64,000 nt of DNA from Muriicola jejuensis (GTDB lineage Bacteria > Bacteroidota > Bacteroidia > Flavobacteriales > Flavobacteriaceae): positions 62,001 to 126,000 of the forward strand of contig NZ_JAABOP010000002.1 of the NCBI RefSeq assembly GCF_010671595.1, in the 5' to 3' direction. The notes under the pieces are model-generated. The model saw nothing but the letters and a program-made list of their open reading frames with translations, did no database searches and had not been told where the DNA came from. Made by a program: the position numbers and the translations under genes. Every line of letters starts with the position of its first letter. Positions within the stretch are counted from its first letter, which is position 1. Below are positions 1 to 9,123 of this stretch, piece after piece.

Positions 1-770
1 TATTGCTTTGCCAGCAGGTCCATTTGGGCAACGGTCCGGATCAGCTGTGATTCATCAGAGAGATCGATCCCTTCCTCTTTCATAAACTGTTTTACTTTAT
101 CGGCCATGGGATCGTTCAATTCTTTGAGAAAGCGGTTCTTTTTCAGGGAGACCTCTGCAATGTCTCCTCCATCCGCTTGAAGGAAGTAGGAAGTAAATGT
201 ACTGAACCTGCTTGGGATGGGGTTTACCATGGAATTTGCCGCAGGTTTGGCCTCCGTGAACTTCGATTCGAGGTGCTTATAGATCTTGAAGTTCTCACCC
301 CTGTATAGCAGAAGCAGATACCCTTCAAGGCGATCACCCTTAGACGTGGTGAACGGCAGGTAATGATAGCCCAGGTTTCCGGTTTTGGGGATCAGGACCA
401 CCTTGGGGTCCCTGATAAGGGCCTGCTGTTTCTCTTCCGCCATCAAGGTCCTCTTTAATTCGACCTCACTGGAAAAGATGTTGTACCGGTAATAGTATTC
501 TCCCAGGTTATCATCCTCGTAGAAAACACTTCCTTTTTCAAATTCCTCCAGTTCGTAAGGGCTACCGACCTCTGCTCCTACGAAATGGGTGACAATTTCG
601 TCATCATCCCTGACCTGCTGGAAGAGTTTCTGCATCATCGGGGCCCATCGCTGGTGGAAATTGGAGTAAGGGATGGTCTCTCCGGCCAGGCTTGGAGCCG
701 GTTGTCCTACTTGTTGGGCGGAAAGCTGAAAGCCCAGAATGACACATGCGATGAGGCTGTAACTTTTCAT
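1..770 (-). CDS. Secreted protein of unknown function (paralogue of the next gene), at the window edge
   Basis: The reading frame is open from an ATG at 770 down to the window edge and gives 256 residues. The next codon begins TA, so the stop probably lies exactly at the edge. Residues 1-19 look like a signal peptide (MKSYSLIACVILGFQLSAQ). The protein aligns with the product of 767-1525 over most of its length: both have an LGEYYYRYN/IGDYYIRYN block and an NSMVNxIPSR block in the second half. The start overlaps the stop of the upstream gene as ATGA, so the two are probably translationally coupled. I recognise no family and propose no function beyond an exported or periplasmic protein. Confidence 0.75.
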   Translation of the reverse strand, partial: MKSYSLIACVILGFQLSAQQVGQPAPSLAGETIPYSNFHQRWAPMMQKLFQQVRDDDEIVTHFVGAEVGSPYELEEFEKGSVFYEDDNLGEYYYRYNIFSSEVELKRTLMAEEKQQALIRDPKVVLIPKTGNLGYHYLPFTTSKGDRLEGYLLLLYRGENFKIYKHLESKFTEAKPAANSMVNPIPSRFSTFTSYFLQADGGDIAEVSLKKNRFLKELNDPMADKVKQFMKEEGIDLSDESQLIRTVAQMDLLAKQ

Positions 771-1525
771 GATTCGGTGTCCAGGGTGTTGATGTATTCA
801 AAGGTCCTGATCAGGCCCTTTTCTTCGTCCAGGTCTATCCTTTCGTCCTTGAGGAAATCCCCGACGTTCTCCCGTTCGTCTTTTTCGAGGATCCGGAGTA
901 CAGCCGATTTTTTAGTTGCCAGCTGGTCTATGCGCTCCACACCCTCCTTTTGATAGTAGTATTCCACAAAATGGGCGTATCGGCTGGGAATGTCGTTTAC
1001 CATGGAGTTCACTGCGGTCTTGCCTTCGCTGTACTTCACGGCAAGTCGCTGATACAGGGTGAAATTTTTCCCCTGTTCAATGATCGAAAGGAAACCGTTC
1101 TTGGTCTCCCCTTTCTTATTGATATAAGTGGTAAACCTCAGTTCGCGACTCCCGTATTTCACCCGCACATTCTCATTAGCCAGGAGGCGTTTGGGCTCTT
1201 CTTCGGGTAAAGAGGTCTCTTTGATCTCAATTTCGCTGTTGAGGGCATTGTATCTGATGTAGTAATCACCAATATAATCCTCGCCGAAATAGATCTTACT
1301 CTTAATAAAGTCGTCAGTCAGGTAGGGCGACCCAAGAATGTTACCGTCAAAGCCGTTATCGTTTTTTCGCAGGCTAGTCATGTGTTTTGCCAGGAAGGGA
1401 TCGGTTGTACCCCTGCCGCCGATTCCGAAAGCGGCCCCGGCCCCTCCGTCTATACGACCGGTGGTCTGGGCCGATGAAGTGGTAATAAATAGAATTATGA
1501 ATAAGGTGGTCAATATATATTTCAT
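767..1525 (-). CDS. Secreted protein of unknown function, first of a tandem paralogous pair
   Basis: 252 residues with a clear signal peptide ending in TSSAQ near residue 20. The mature part begins with a glycine-rich stretch (RIDGGAGAAFGIGGRG). It shares conserved blocks with the gene at 1-770, including NSMVNDIPSRY around two thirds along, so the pair arose by duplication. It lies 24 bases after the arylsulfotransferase-like gene on the same strand and overlaps the following gene by four bases, so a three-gene operon is likely. No catalytic motif is visible and the family was not recognised. Confidence 0.75.
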   Translation of the reverse strand: MKYILTTLFIILFITTSSAQTTGRIDGGAGAAFGIGGRGTTDPFLAKHMTSLRKNDNGFDGNILGSPYLTDDFIKSKIYFGEDYIGDYYIRYNALNSEIEIKETSLPEEEPKRLLANENVRVKYGSRELRFTTYINKKGETKNGFLSIIEQGKNFTLYQRLAVKYSEGKTAVNSMVNDIPSRYAHFVEYYYQKEGVERIDQLATKKSAVLRILEKDERENVGDFLKDERIDLDEEKGLIRTFEYINTLDTES

Positions 1526-1549
1526 CAGATCTTGTTTCTTGTTTAAAAA

Positions 1550-2875
1550 TTAATTGGACAGGTTCAGGGCTGAAATTTCAGGGGCATCTTTGTCGTAGTG
1601 GTAGGCCCGCCAGAAGAATCCCTGGGCATTGAATTTCCAGACAACCTGGCCTGTTTCGGTAACTTCCCATACACCATAATCCCCTTCTGCGATCATTCTA
1701 TTACCGTTGGGTAAAAGAACAGCCCCTGATACTTTTGGGGAATACAGATCTGGATGGGAAAAAGTCCAGATAACCTCTGGCTCATTGTCCGTGTTCGGTT
1801 GCAAATTGAATTCAGAAGGTAGTTGTAATTCATAGACCGTGGATTGCTCTAACTCCGCCCCATTGGAAAAAATGAGCATTTTACCTTCTTGCTCACCCTT
1901 GAGAAGATTGGGAAAGTGGTTGTTCTTAAACAATCGCTCTCCGCTGGCATTCCTGTAGGCCTCGGGGTTTCCGAACCGGTAGATAAGGTCGCCTCCCTTC
2001 CCGTAGTTCCCACCGGAATTTCCTCTGGCCTCCTCCGTACTTGTGCTGTGATCGATCACCCACACCTCAGAGTAAAAATTGACGCTTAGATAGATCACGT
2101 CCTTCACAGGGTCGTAAGCGATACCGTTGGCGTGCATAATGTCGCCATTGTCTATAGTGACGTAGTTGACATCGATCAGCTGGGGATTATCGGCCACTAC
2201 ACCAAAATGATCCTTGGTCTCATCAAAATCCTGTATGATATGATCCCAGGCATGCCATTCCCAAACGATCTGATCCGTACGCGGATCCACTTCAATAATG
2301 GCCTCGGGGAAAACATCCACCAGGGAACTGGAACCTGCATTAGCAGCCATATCCTGTGTAACGCGTTCCCAGACCATGGCCAGAACATTTCCATTGGGAA
2401 GGAGTTCTACGTCATGATGGGTTTCGGCTTCCTCTGAAGAATAATTAAAATTCCAAGTAATAGTGCCATCCGGCGCTATGAATTGAATCTTACCTCCCTG
2501 GCCGCCAAAGGTTATTTTGGGATCATCCGCCTCGAGGGTCGCCAGGAGAACTCCGTCAGATTCAAGATGGGCGTCATTGCCCAGGTTGTTACTGAGGGGC
2601 CATTCATGAACAAGTCGGGCTTCTTTGTCCATAAGAAACGCCCGGTTATTGCCTGCGTCATTGATGAGGACAAGTCCATCATATACGAGATTGGCATTCA
2701 GAAACTGTACTTCACCCATTAATACAGGCGGTTCTTCCTCAGGGTCTGTGGGATCCTCAGTTATGGGGTCTTCAGTAATCGGCTCCTCCTCCACGACAGG
2801 AGGGATCTCGTCATTGGTACAGGCGGTGAAAATCAGTATCGCCAGCAGTCCAAAGAGGTAAAGAGGTTTCTTCAT
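1550..2875 (-). CDS. Arylsulfotransferase (ASST)-like lipoprotein
   Basis: 441 residues. The N-terminus is a lipoprotein signal (FTACTN, Cys19) followed by an acidic Pro/Glu/Thr linker (about 25-50). The rest is a repeat-type propeller with HHDVELLPNGNVL, NGDIMHANGIAYDP and GAVLLPNGNRMIAEG blocks, which match the arylsulfotransferase/ASST-like family seen in many Bacteroidota. Classical ASST enzymes move sulfate between phenolic compounds through a His nucleophile. Several His residues sit in the right kind of loops, but I cannot say which is catalytic, and many family members have no shown activity. It probably sits on the periplasmic or outer face of the membrane. It heads the operon with the two paralogues downstream. 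Confidence 0.75.
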   Translation of the reverse strand: MKKPLYLFGLLAILIFTACTNDEIPPVVEEEPITEDPITEDPTDPEEEPPVLMGEVQFLNANLVYDGLVLINDAGNNRAFLMDKEARLVHEWPLSNNLGNDAHLESDGVLLATLEADDPKITFGGQGGKIQFIAPDGTITWNFNYSSEEAETHHDVELLPNGNVLAMVWERVTQDMAANAGSSSLVDVFPEAIIEVDPRTDQIVWEWHAWDHIIQDFDETKDHFGVVADNPQLIDVNYVTIDNGDIMHANGIAYDPVKDVIYLSVNFYSEVWVIDHSTSTEEARGNSGGNYGKGGDLIYRFGNPEAYRNASGERLFKNNHFPNLLKGEQEGKMLIFSNGAELEQSTVYELQLPSEFNLQPNTDNEPEVIWTFSHPDLYSPKVSGAVLLPNGNRMIAEGDYGVWEVTETGQVVWKFNAQGFFWRAYHYDKDAPEISALNLSN

Positions 2876-2894
2876 ATTTTACGGTTAACGCTTT

Positions 2895-2902
2895 CAAATT
2901 TA
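2895..2902 (-). promoter_or_regulatory. Candidate -7 box for the ASST-like gene, inside an inverted repeat
   Basis: On the minus strand the bases read TAAATTTG, an exact match to the Bacteroidota TAnnTTTG box, 20 bases before the ATG at 2875. There is no good -33 TTTG at the usual distance. An inverted repeat, TTACGGTT (2879-2886) and AACCGTAA (2920-2927), flanks the box symmetrically and could be an operator. Confidence 0.4.
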
Positions 2903-2938
2903 GTAAAAAGACGCTACTCAACCGTAACAATTCTAAAT

Positions 2939-2969
2939 CAAAAAAGGCCATCCCGTAAGATGACCTTTT
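2939..2969 (-). terminator. Rho-independent terminator of the SusC/SusD operon
   Basis: On the minus strand AAAAGGTCATC and GATGGCCTTTT form a stem with one mismatch around a short loop, followed by Ts. It lies just after the 289-residue lipoprotein gene, so it ends the SusC/SusD transcript and separates it from the ASST-like operon. Confidence 0.75.
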
Positions 2970-2994
2970 CTGCTTTTAATTTATGGATATACCC

Positions 2995-3864
2995 TTACGG
3001 ACATATACTTAGGAATCCAGTAAAGTCTCCTATGAAAGGACTGGGTCCATCCTGATAAGCCAGTTTTCCGTTAGGAGCGTACAACTGGTAGGTCACTTCG
3101 GAATCCCAATCTCCGGAAACGTATTCCCAGGTAACGGTAGTAGCCGTAGCTGGAATGGTAATGGTCTCGGAATTGGAGGATCCCTGAGCGGCACTCACCA
3201 GATAATCAGTGGCCACACCATCGACGGTTACCCTAACTGAGGCTCCGTTCCATCCATCTCCATAAGAATCCTGCATATCCAGGGTGTAGTCACCTGGTAC
3301 AGGTCCGATCGGAATACAGGCTATAACCACGTCATACTTATAAGGGGAGGAGAAATAAGATCCACCCAATACCCCGTTGTTAGCGTCCGTGTTGGAAAAA
3401 GACCTTCCGTCTGTCAGGTTCACAACGAACCTGTACGAGAATACATCTCCTCCTGAATATCCTGTACCGATACCTACCGCAGTGGCAGATTCCTGAAGGG
3501 TCGTAGAGAATGTAAGTTCAGGGAGACCTCTTGAACTGGTCGTGAAATCACTGGCGGCAAAAGTAGCCAGCAGTTGCTCAGGAACACTGGTGTCAGTTGG
3601 ATCGTCCTGGTTATCCGTGAAGGAGATATACAAATCCACGGATTCTAACAATCCTCCGAATTCCCCGTCCTGTTCTTCTACGGTAACGGTCCAGACCGAT
3701 CCGGGAACAAACGCGTTATAAGGACTGCCTGCCTGGGCCCTGGTCCTCAGGACCGCCCCGACGGTATAGTCGTTGAGAACGTCGTCAATCACTTTATCAT
3801 CCGATTCACAGGAGATAAAGAAGGTCGTTGACAATGCTAATAGAAATACACTTATTTTTTTCAT
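2995..3864 (-). CDS. Lipoprotein of unknown function, third gene of the SusC/SusD operon
   Basis: 289 residues, lipoprotein signal with the lipobox Cys at about residue 19 (FFISCESDD). The C-terminal third holds GDYTLDMQDSYGDGWNGASV, a motif found in many extracellular Bacteroidota proteins as a small beta domain, often with acidic calcium-binding-like loops. It follows the SusD-like gene by 15 bases and precedes a terminator, so it belongs to the same operon. The likely place is the cell surface, as an accessory glycan- or peptide-binding component, but the ligand cannot be read from the sequence. Confidence 0.7.
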   Translation of the reverse strand: MKKISVFLLALSTTFFISCESDDKVIDDVLNDYTVGAVLRTRAQAGSPYNAFVPGSVWTVTVEEQDGEFGGLLESVDLYISFTDNQDDPTDTSVPEQLLATFAASDFTTSSRGLPELTFSTTLQESATAVGIGTGYSGGDVFSYRFVVNLTDGRSFSNTDANNGVLGGSYFSSPYKYDVVIACIPIGPVPGDYTLDMQDSYGDGWNGASVRVTVDGVATDYLVSAAQGSSNSETITIPATATTVTWEYVSGDWDSEVTYQLYAPNGKLAYQDGPSPFIGDFTGFLSICP

Positions 3865-3879
3865 CGTAATTTTTTTAAA

Positions 3880-5535
3880 TTAATTAGCAACAGGGAATGA
3901 AGGTGATGCCGGATTGTTATCCCAGAATACCTGGTCAGTCACTCCTGATTTCTGATTTAGAGACGAATTGTTGTTCGCCGCGTTGGCAGGGTAGAAGAAG
4001 CTTCTGATAAACGATCCCGGGTTAGGTTCCAGGTTAGGTTCCAGGTTGGTTGGATACCCTTTTCTCCTGTAGAAGTTATAGGCATCGTGTCCATTTCCTT
4101 TCAGAGCAGTAAAGAACTGCTCGGCCATTATGTTCCATTTTCCTTCATTAGAGGCCGCATCGAAACGCGTATCCAGGTCGGCCAGGAAGGCATCTACATC
4201 GGCCTGTGTAGGCGCTGTAGAGAGGTCGGCATCAGGATCTTTGGATCCGAACGTCTGAACCTTTGCGATGGATTTGGTGGCACCAGCAATGATGAAGGCT
4301 TTTCCTGATGCAGGACTACTGTTCATGGCCAGTTCTGCTCTCCAGAAATCTACCCAGGAAGCGAGCAGAAGGGGAGTGATCCCGTTTCCACCACCACCAG
4401 AGCCAAGAGCGATTGCATCGAAACGGCTGTCATCAAACATACCTGCCTGTGGGTATACACCACCTACAGTCCTTAACAGACCATCTGGTGGAATACCTGC
4501 GTCGTTTCCGTGGTTCCTTCCCCAGTACCCATTATCCAAAGAACAGAATGGGAATCCACCAGCCACATATTGTGGAGGAGGAGTAGACTGCAGGGAGCAA
4601 TCCAGGGTTTCTTCGTTGGGCTCTACGAAATTACCATCCACATCCAGGGCATTAGGAGTACCGTCAGTTTGACGATAATAGTAATACTGGATCCTTGGAT
4701 CATCTGTAGTGTCCATCAGGTTCATCAACCAGATTGTGGAGTAATCTCCACCACCCTGGTTGGTATAGTTCTGTGCATAGTTAGGGTGCCTGGTATCAGG
4801 CTGTACCTGATTGGTTCCCCACTGGAACTGAAGGTCATCTGCTGAAGCAGAAATAAAATTTCCACCCGAAATGATGCTGTTGAAAGCAGCGGTGTTTCCC
4901 AGGTTGAGATGCAATCTCAGTTTCAGGGTATTCGCGGCTTTTATCCATGCATCCCAGTCTCCGTCATAATAGAAATCAATATCCGGTTCTGCCAGGGCAG
5001 AGGCATTGAAATTTGAAATGGCGTTATCCAAAAGGGCCAGTGCAGCACTGTAGATATCGGCACCGCTGTCAGGAGCAGGGTTAAAATTATCCCCGCCGGC
5101 CATAGCCTCAGTATAAGGAACATCACCGAAGTAATCCACCAAGAGAGTTATGGTGTACGCCTCAATGAATTGTGCGATCGCCACGTGGTGATTCAGGCCA
5201 TTACCTTCAGCCAGTGCACGCATGTCCCTGGCGTTCTTGATAACCTCCTGATACGCATCTTCCCAGTTTCCGTCAAAACCGGAAGGGGAATAGGCGTTCT
5301 GGTAGTTTCTGCTACCCATCCATTCGATTCGGGTAACCTCGGCACCTGTTTCTCCCAAAGATTCGGCAAGTCGGGCAAACCTTACCTGAACCTCGTTCAG
5401 GTAGAAGTCGACGTCCGCCTGTGAAGGAGTAAGTGCGTTAGGGTTCTCCGTAAGGTCCAGATTGGCGGTTTCACACCCAGTGAAAAGAACTCCACCGATC
5501 AAACCCATACTTAGATATTTTACTATGTTTTTCAT
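3880..5535 (-). CDS. SusD/RagB-family surface nutrient-binding lipoprotein
   Basis: 551 residues from ATG at 5535; a TTG two codons upstream is less likely. A lipoprotein signal ends near Cys21 (LFTGCETANLDLTENPN). The early NPNALTPSQADVDFYLNEVQ block, the helical repeats and the late NPGSFIRSFFYP region fit the SusD-like family (the SusD/RagB second subfamily is likely). Such proteins form a lid over the SusC pore and capture oligosaccharides or peptides for import. It follows susC by 18 bases. The substrate cannot be told: no glycoside hydrolase lies beside it, so a peptide or an unlinked glycan is equally possible. Confidence 0.9.
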   Translation of the reverse strand: MKNIVKYLSMGLIGGVLFTGCETANLDLTENPNALTPSQADVDFYLNEVQVRFARLAESLGETGAEVTRIEWMGSRNYQNAYSPSGFDGNWEDAYQEVIKNARDMRALAEGNGLNHHVAIAQFIEAYTITLLVDYFGDVPYTEAMAGGDNFNPAPDSGADIYSAALALLDNAISNFNASALAEPDIDFYYDGDWDAWIKAANTLKLRLHLNLGNTAAFNSIISGGNFISASADDLQFQWGTNQVQPDTRHPNYAQNYTNQGGGDYSTIWLMNLMDTTDDPRIQYYYYRQTDGTPNALDVDGNFVEPNEETLDCSLQSTPPPQYVAGGFPFCSLDNGYWGRNHGNDAGIPPDGLLRTVGGVYPQAGMFDDSRFDAIALGSGGGGNGITPLLLASWVDFWRAELAMNSSPASGKAFIIAGATKSIAKVQTFGSKDPDADLSTAPTQADVDAFLADLDTRFDAASNEGKWNIMAEQFFTALKGNGHDAYNFYRRKGYPTNLEPNLEPNPGSFIRSFFYPANAANNNSSLNQKSGVTDQVFWDNNPASPSFPVAN

Positions 5536-5553
5536 GATCAATTTTTATTTTTA

Positions 5554-8500
5554 TTAAAATGAAGCTTTTACACTGAGACCATACCTCCTTGAGCTAGGAC
5601 CATTCAACCAGTCAAAGCCACGTCCGTTTCCGATACCTACACCGGCTACGTTGGGATCAAAGTTAGTTCCTTTAGGAATATTGATCGCCTCATACCACAG
5701 GTTGAAACCTGACAGGCTGAAGGTGAGAGATCCGAAAGGCGTCTTGTCAAGGAATTTAGATGGTACACTGTACCCCAGAGAAACTTCCTGTAAACGCACT
5801 ACAGAGGCATCATATACCCTCAACTCATCTGGTCCGTAAAGGATGTTGTTGAAGTAGAAGGTAGAGTTGTTGATCTGTACCGTGTTAGGTGAACCATCAG
5901 ACTGTACGCCTGGCAGGATAAAGGTGCCCAGACGATCGATGGTATCTGTACTCAGACCCCTTCCGAGAAGTACGGATGTGGTAGTCGAGAAGATATCCCC
6001 TCCATGGGTGTATCCCAGAAGGAAGCTAAAGTTGAAATTCTTGTAGCTGAAGTTGTTTCCAACGTTCAGTACCCATTCCGGGTTGGGATCTCCGATCTCG
6101 AACAGACCCTGTTCTATCACGTAGTCACCCGCAGAGTTCACAACGTAATTTCCGGCGTCATCCCTTTGAATTCGGCTTCCCACGATGATTCCAAGCGGGC
6201 TGCCGGCTTGGGCTGCGTTACCCAGGTTAGAGAAACCGGAGTACACTACGATGTCCGTATCCAGACCGAGGTCGATGACCTCTGACTCATTGGTAAACCA
6301 GTTCCCGTTGAGGGTCCATTTGAGTCCGCCTTCCTCTGATGATTGGAAGATGGCCAGGGTGGCGTCGATCTCAAGACCGTCAGATTTGATCTCCCCAACG
6401 TTGGTTTGTGTGTTGGTATACCCAGTAGAAGGATCCAAAGGACGGCTGATGATCAGGTCCTGAGTGTTCCTGGTGTAGTAGGAAGCGTCTAAGGTAAGGC
6501 GACTTCCGAACAAGCGGGCCTCGATACCGAATTCCCACTCCTCGAGCAACTCAGGCTTCAGATTGGGGTTACCCAGCAAGTTTGCACTTACGTTGGTCAC
6601 CACGTCGTTTCCTGCATCGTCCTGGAAGGACTGGGTGTCGAGAACGAGGTTGGAAGCCACGGGATACCCTGTTGGGAAGTTAGCGGAGGTACCGTAACCG
6701 GCCCTGAGCTTCAAATAGTTGACACCGTTTTCACTCTGTAATCCAGGGATGAATTTGGTCGGGATCAAAGACAAACTGGCAGATGGATAAAAGATAGATC
6801 GGTTATCCTGAGCCAGGTTGGATACCCAGTCATTACGTCCGGCGAGGGTCAGGTAAACCATACGGTCGTAATCGAAGTCCAACTGTCCGTAAAGACCGGC
6901 GATATTTCTTTCTCTGAAGAACTGAATCTCATCCTGAAGTGCAAAGTTGAAGTGTCTGAGCACTCCGAATACCTGCTGTCCTGAACTCGCAACCCCATTC
7001 TGATCAAATACCTCTCTCCTTGTGGTGGCACCGGCGTTGAAGCTGAAACCAACTTTTTCGGAGATCTCGTACTGTCCGGAAAGGATCAGGTTGTGATCCA
7101 GAATCGTGTTGGTGTTGTTCCAAGTCTGAAGGATACCGCTCTGTACGGCAACACTTCCACCAACACCTCCTTTGTTCTGGGAGTTTACGTTGTTCTCACT
7201 ATAGACGTCCAGACCAAAACGATAGGTCAGGTTCAGGTTGTCATTGATATCATAAATGGCGGTCATGTTCCCGAACACCCGGTTGGTCACCTGACTGTTC
7301 TTAGAGTTCTTTACGGTCCACAATGGGTGCTGGATACTGTTGTTCTGACGATAGTATACGCTGGAACCATCCACAGGGCTTTCAAAAGGCAGCCCCTGGA
7401 TATCCACACTTCGGGGAGTATAGAACACATCACCGAAGATGGAGGATCCTGTTCCAACCGCTCCACTCGCATCACTCGCCGCAACGGGAGGTGTACGGTA
7501 ATCGGTATTGGAAAAGTTCAGGGTTCCTGAAACGGTAAATTTGTTGGTAAGGATAGCCCTACCTCCCATACCGATGGTGTACCTCCTCAGGTTGTTCCCG
7601 GGGGTAAAGCCCTGGTCGTCGAGGAGACCGAAGTTCATGTTATAGGAAACATCTCCATCCTTGGAACTACCGTTCACGTTTACGGAGTTGGTTTGAACGA
7701 TTCCCTGCTTAAAGAATTTCTCTACACTGTCATAAGGCTTCCATGGATAGCGGGCCCCTGCAAATTCCGGGAAGGCCGCCCTGATAGCTGCTGTGGATGT
7801 AGAATATGGGTGAGCGAGGGTTCCGTTGGCATCGATGGCCGCCTGTGTACCCCATCCGGCTACACCATCCCTGTCGAAGCTTGGTCCCCAGTTACTGAAG
7901 AACCATCCGAAGGCCTGGTCGAATCCGTTTCCGTATTGATCCTGGTAATCAGGAAGAGAGGCGATCTCGTTGACAAAGATGGAACTAGATACGGTGATCT
8001 CATTCTTCTTAGCCTGCCCTGTGCTTACCGCACCGTTCTTGGTGGTGATCAGGATCACCCCGTTACGACCGGCTGTACCGTAGAGAGTGGCAGCAGCCAG
8101 ACCTTTCAATACGTTTACGCTTTCGATGTTGTTAGGATCAAGGTCCAGGAACCTACTGGATCCGGTGTTACCATCGGCGAAGTCCCCCTGTTCGTTAGTA
8201 CTGCTGTCAAAAGGCACCCCGTCTACGATAAACAGTGGCTGGTTACTGCCACTGAACGTACTGAGACCCCTGATGATGATACTGGTACCCGAACCGGAAA
8301 GTCCACTTTGGTTCTGAATATTTACCCCGGAAGCCTTACCGGTCAGGATACGACCGACATCTCCTTCAGCTCGCTGCTCGAGCAACTCGTCGCTTACCTC
8401 GGAGACCGCATAACCCAGGGCCTGCTTTTCCTTTTTAATACCTTGTGCCGTTACGACCACTTCTTCCAACGCCTGAGCGTCTTCCTGCATCTGCACATTG

Positions 8501-8772
8501 ATTGAGTTACTGGCACCGATGGTGACCCGTACATTTCTCTGGCCGATGTAGGTGAAAAGAAGCGTTTGCCCAGCACTACCACGGATGGAGTAATTACCGT
8601 CAAAATCGGTCTGAGTTCCTGTAGTGGTCCCTTCAACGACGATGTTTACTCCTGGAAGCGGAAGCCCGTCCTGGTCCGTCACGGTACCGGTGATCGTCTT
8701 CTCCTGCGCAAAGGTCAAATGCACAACAAACGCCAACAACAGCGTCAAGATTCCATTTAGATTTGTTCTCAT
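5554..8772 (-). CDS. SusC/RagA-family TonB-dependent outer-membrane transporter
   Basis: 1072 residues. Signal peptide (to about residue 22, LTFAQ); carboxypeptidase-regulatory-like domain (about 24-100, GTVTDQDGLPLPGVNIVVEG); plug domain (about 115-245) ending in the family signature TLYGTAGRNGVILITTKNG; then a long beta barrel ending in an aromatic residue (VKASF). It is the energy-dependent pore that works with the SusD-like lid encoded next. It is the first gene of a three-gene operon. The length is usual for the family and I see no frameshift. Confidence 0.95.
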   Translation of the reverse strand: MRTNLNGILTLLLAFVVHLTFAQEKTITGTVTDQDGLPLPGVNIVVEGTTTGTQTDFDGNYSIRGSAGQTLLFTYIGQRNVRVTIGASNSINVQMQEDAQALEEVVVTAQGIKKEKQALGYAVSEVSDELLEQRAEGDVGRILTGKASGVNIQNQSGLSGSGTSIIIRGLSTFSGSNQPLFIVDGVPFDSSTNEQGDFADGNTGSSRFLDLDPNNIESVNVLKGLAAATLYGTAGRNGVILITTKNGAVSTGQAKKNEITVSSSIFVNEIASLPDYQDQYGNGFDQAFGWFFSNWGPSFDRDGVAGWGTQAAIDANGTLAHPYSTSTAAIRAAFPEFAGARYPWKPYDSVEKFFKQGIVQTNSVNVNGSSKDGDVSYNMNFGLLDDQGFTPGNNLRRYTIGMGGRAILTNKFTVSGTLNFSNTDYRTPPVAASDASGAVGTGSSIFGDVFYTPRSVDIQGLPFESPVDGSSVYYRQNNSIQHPLWTVKNSKNSQVTNRVFGNMTAIYDINDNLNLTYRFGLDVYSENNVNSQNKGGVGGSVAVQSGILQTWNNTNTILDHNLILSGQYEISEKVGFSFNAGATTRREVFDQNGVASSGQQVFGVLRHFNFALQDEIQFFRERNIAGLYGQLDFDYDRMVYLTLAGRNDWVSNLAQDNRSIFYPSASLSLIPTKFIPGLQSENGVNYLKLRAGYGTSANFPTGYPVASNLVLDTQSFQDDAGNDVVTNVSANLLGNPNLKPELLEEWEFGIEARLFGSRLTLDASYYTRNTQDLIISRPLDPSTGYTNTQTNVGEIKSDGLEIDATLAIFQSSEEGGLKWTLNGNWFTNESEVIDLGLDTDIVVYSGFSNLGNAAQAGSPLGIIVGSRIQRDDAGNYVVNSAGDYVIEQGLFEIGDPNPEWVLNVGNNFSYKNFNFSFLLGYTHGGDIFSTTTSVLLGRGLSTDTIDRLGTFILPGVQSDGSPNTVQINNSTFYFNNILYGPDELRVYDASVVRLQEVSLGYSVPSKFLDKTPFGSLTFSLSGFNLWYEAINIPKGTNFDPNVAGVGIGNGRGFDWLNGPSSRRYGLSVKASF

Positions 8773-8827
8773 TTTAAAATTATTTGAATTAGGTAAGTGC
8801 GAAAATCCTAATTCTATGTTAATAATC

Positions 8828-8860
8828 CAAACTTATTTTAATAAAATTTTAAGAGCTAAA
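8828..8860 (-). promoter_or_regulatory. Candidate promoter of the susC operon
   Basis: The minus strand reads TTTA, 21 bases, then TAAGTTTG (8835-8828), close to the Bacteroidota consensus. The predicted transcript would start about 50 bases before the susC ATG at 8772. The -33 box is imperfect. Confidence 0.4.
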
Positions 8861-8952
8861 CGGCATACCCTCTAATGGGTTTCATGGATTTCAGGGATTT
8901 CTCAATTATTCCTGTGCTGTGGTAGTAGATCCCAAAAAGAAGTCTTTTTTTT

Positions 8953-9123
8953 CTGAGGTCCGTTATAAAGGGTTTTATGCCCCATGTAAGGTGAACCCTG
9001 TTCACCTCGGGATACTTCTTTCACAATACTTCCTCCCAAACCCTGTGATTCGGGACGACCATTAGCAGTATTACCTATTATAGAGAACTGAGCATACGAC
9101 GGGTTCCTCGGAGCAAGTTTTTT
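8953..9123 (+). ncRNA. Candidate structured RNA with a terminator-like 3' end (possibly 6S-like)
   Basis: This stretch of a 523-base gap folds by eye into a long rod. CTGAGG-T-CCGT (8953-8963) pairs with ACGG-GTT-CCTCGG (9099-9111). TATAA-AGG (8964-8971) pairs with CCT-A-TTATA (9074-9082). A perfect 7-bp hairpin GGTGAAC/GTTCACC lies at 8990-9006. AATACT (9025-9030) pairs with AGTATT (9067-9072), and TCCC (9034-9037) with GGGA (9052-9055). Six Ts (9118-9123) follow the closing stem, which sets the plus strand. A closed rod of about 170 bases with an internal bubble resembles bacterial 6S RNA, and flavobacterial 6S RNAs are known, but I cannot confirm identity from memory. No clear promoter was found before it. 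Confidence 0.4.
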
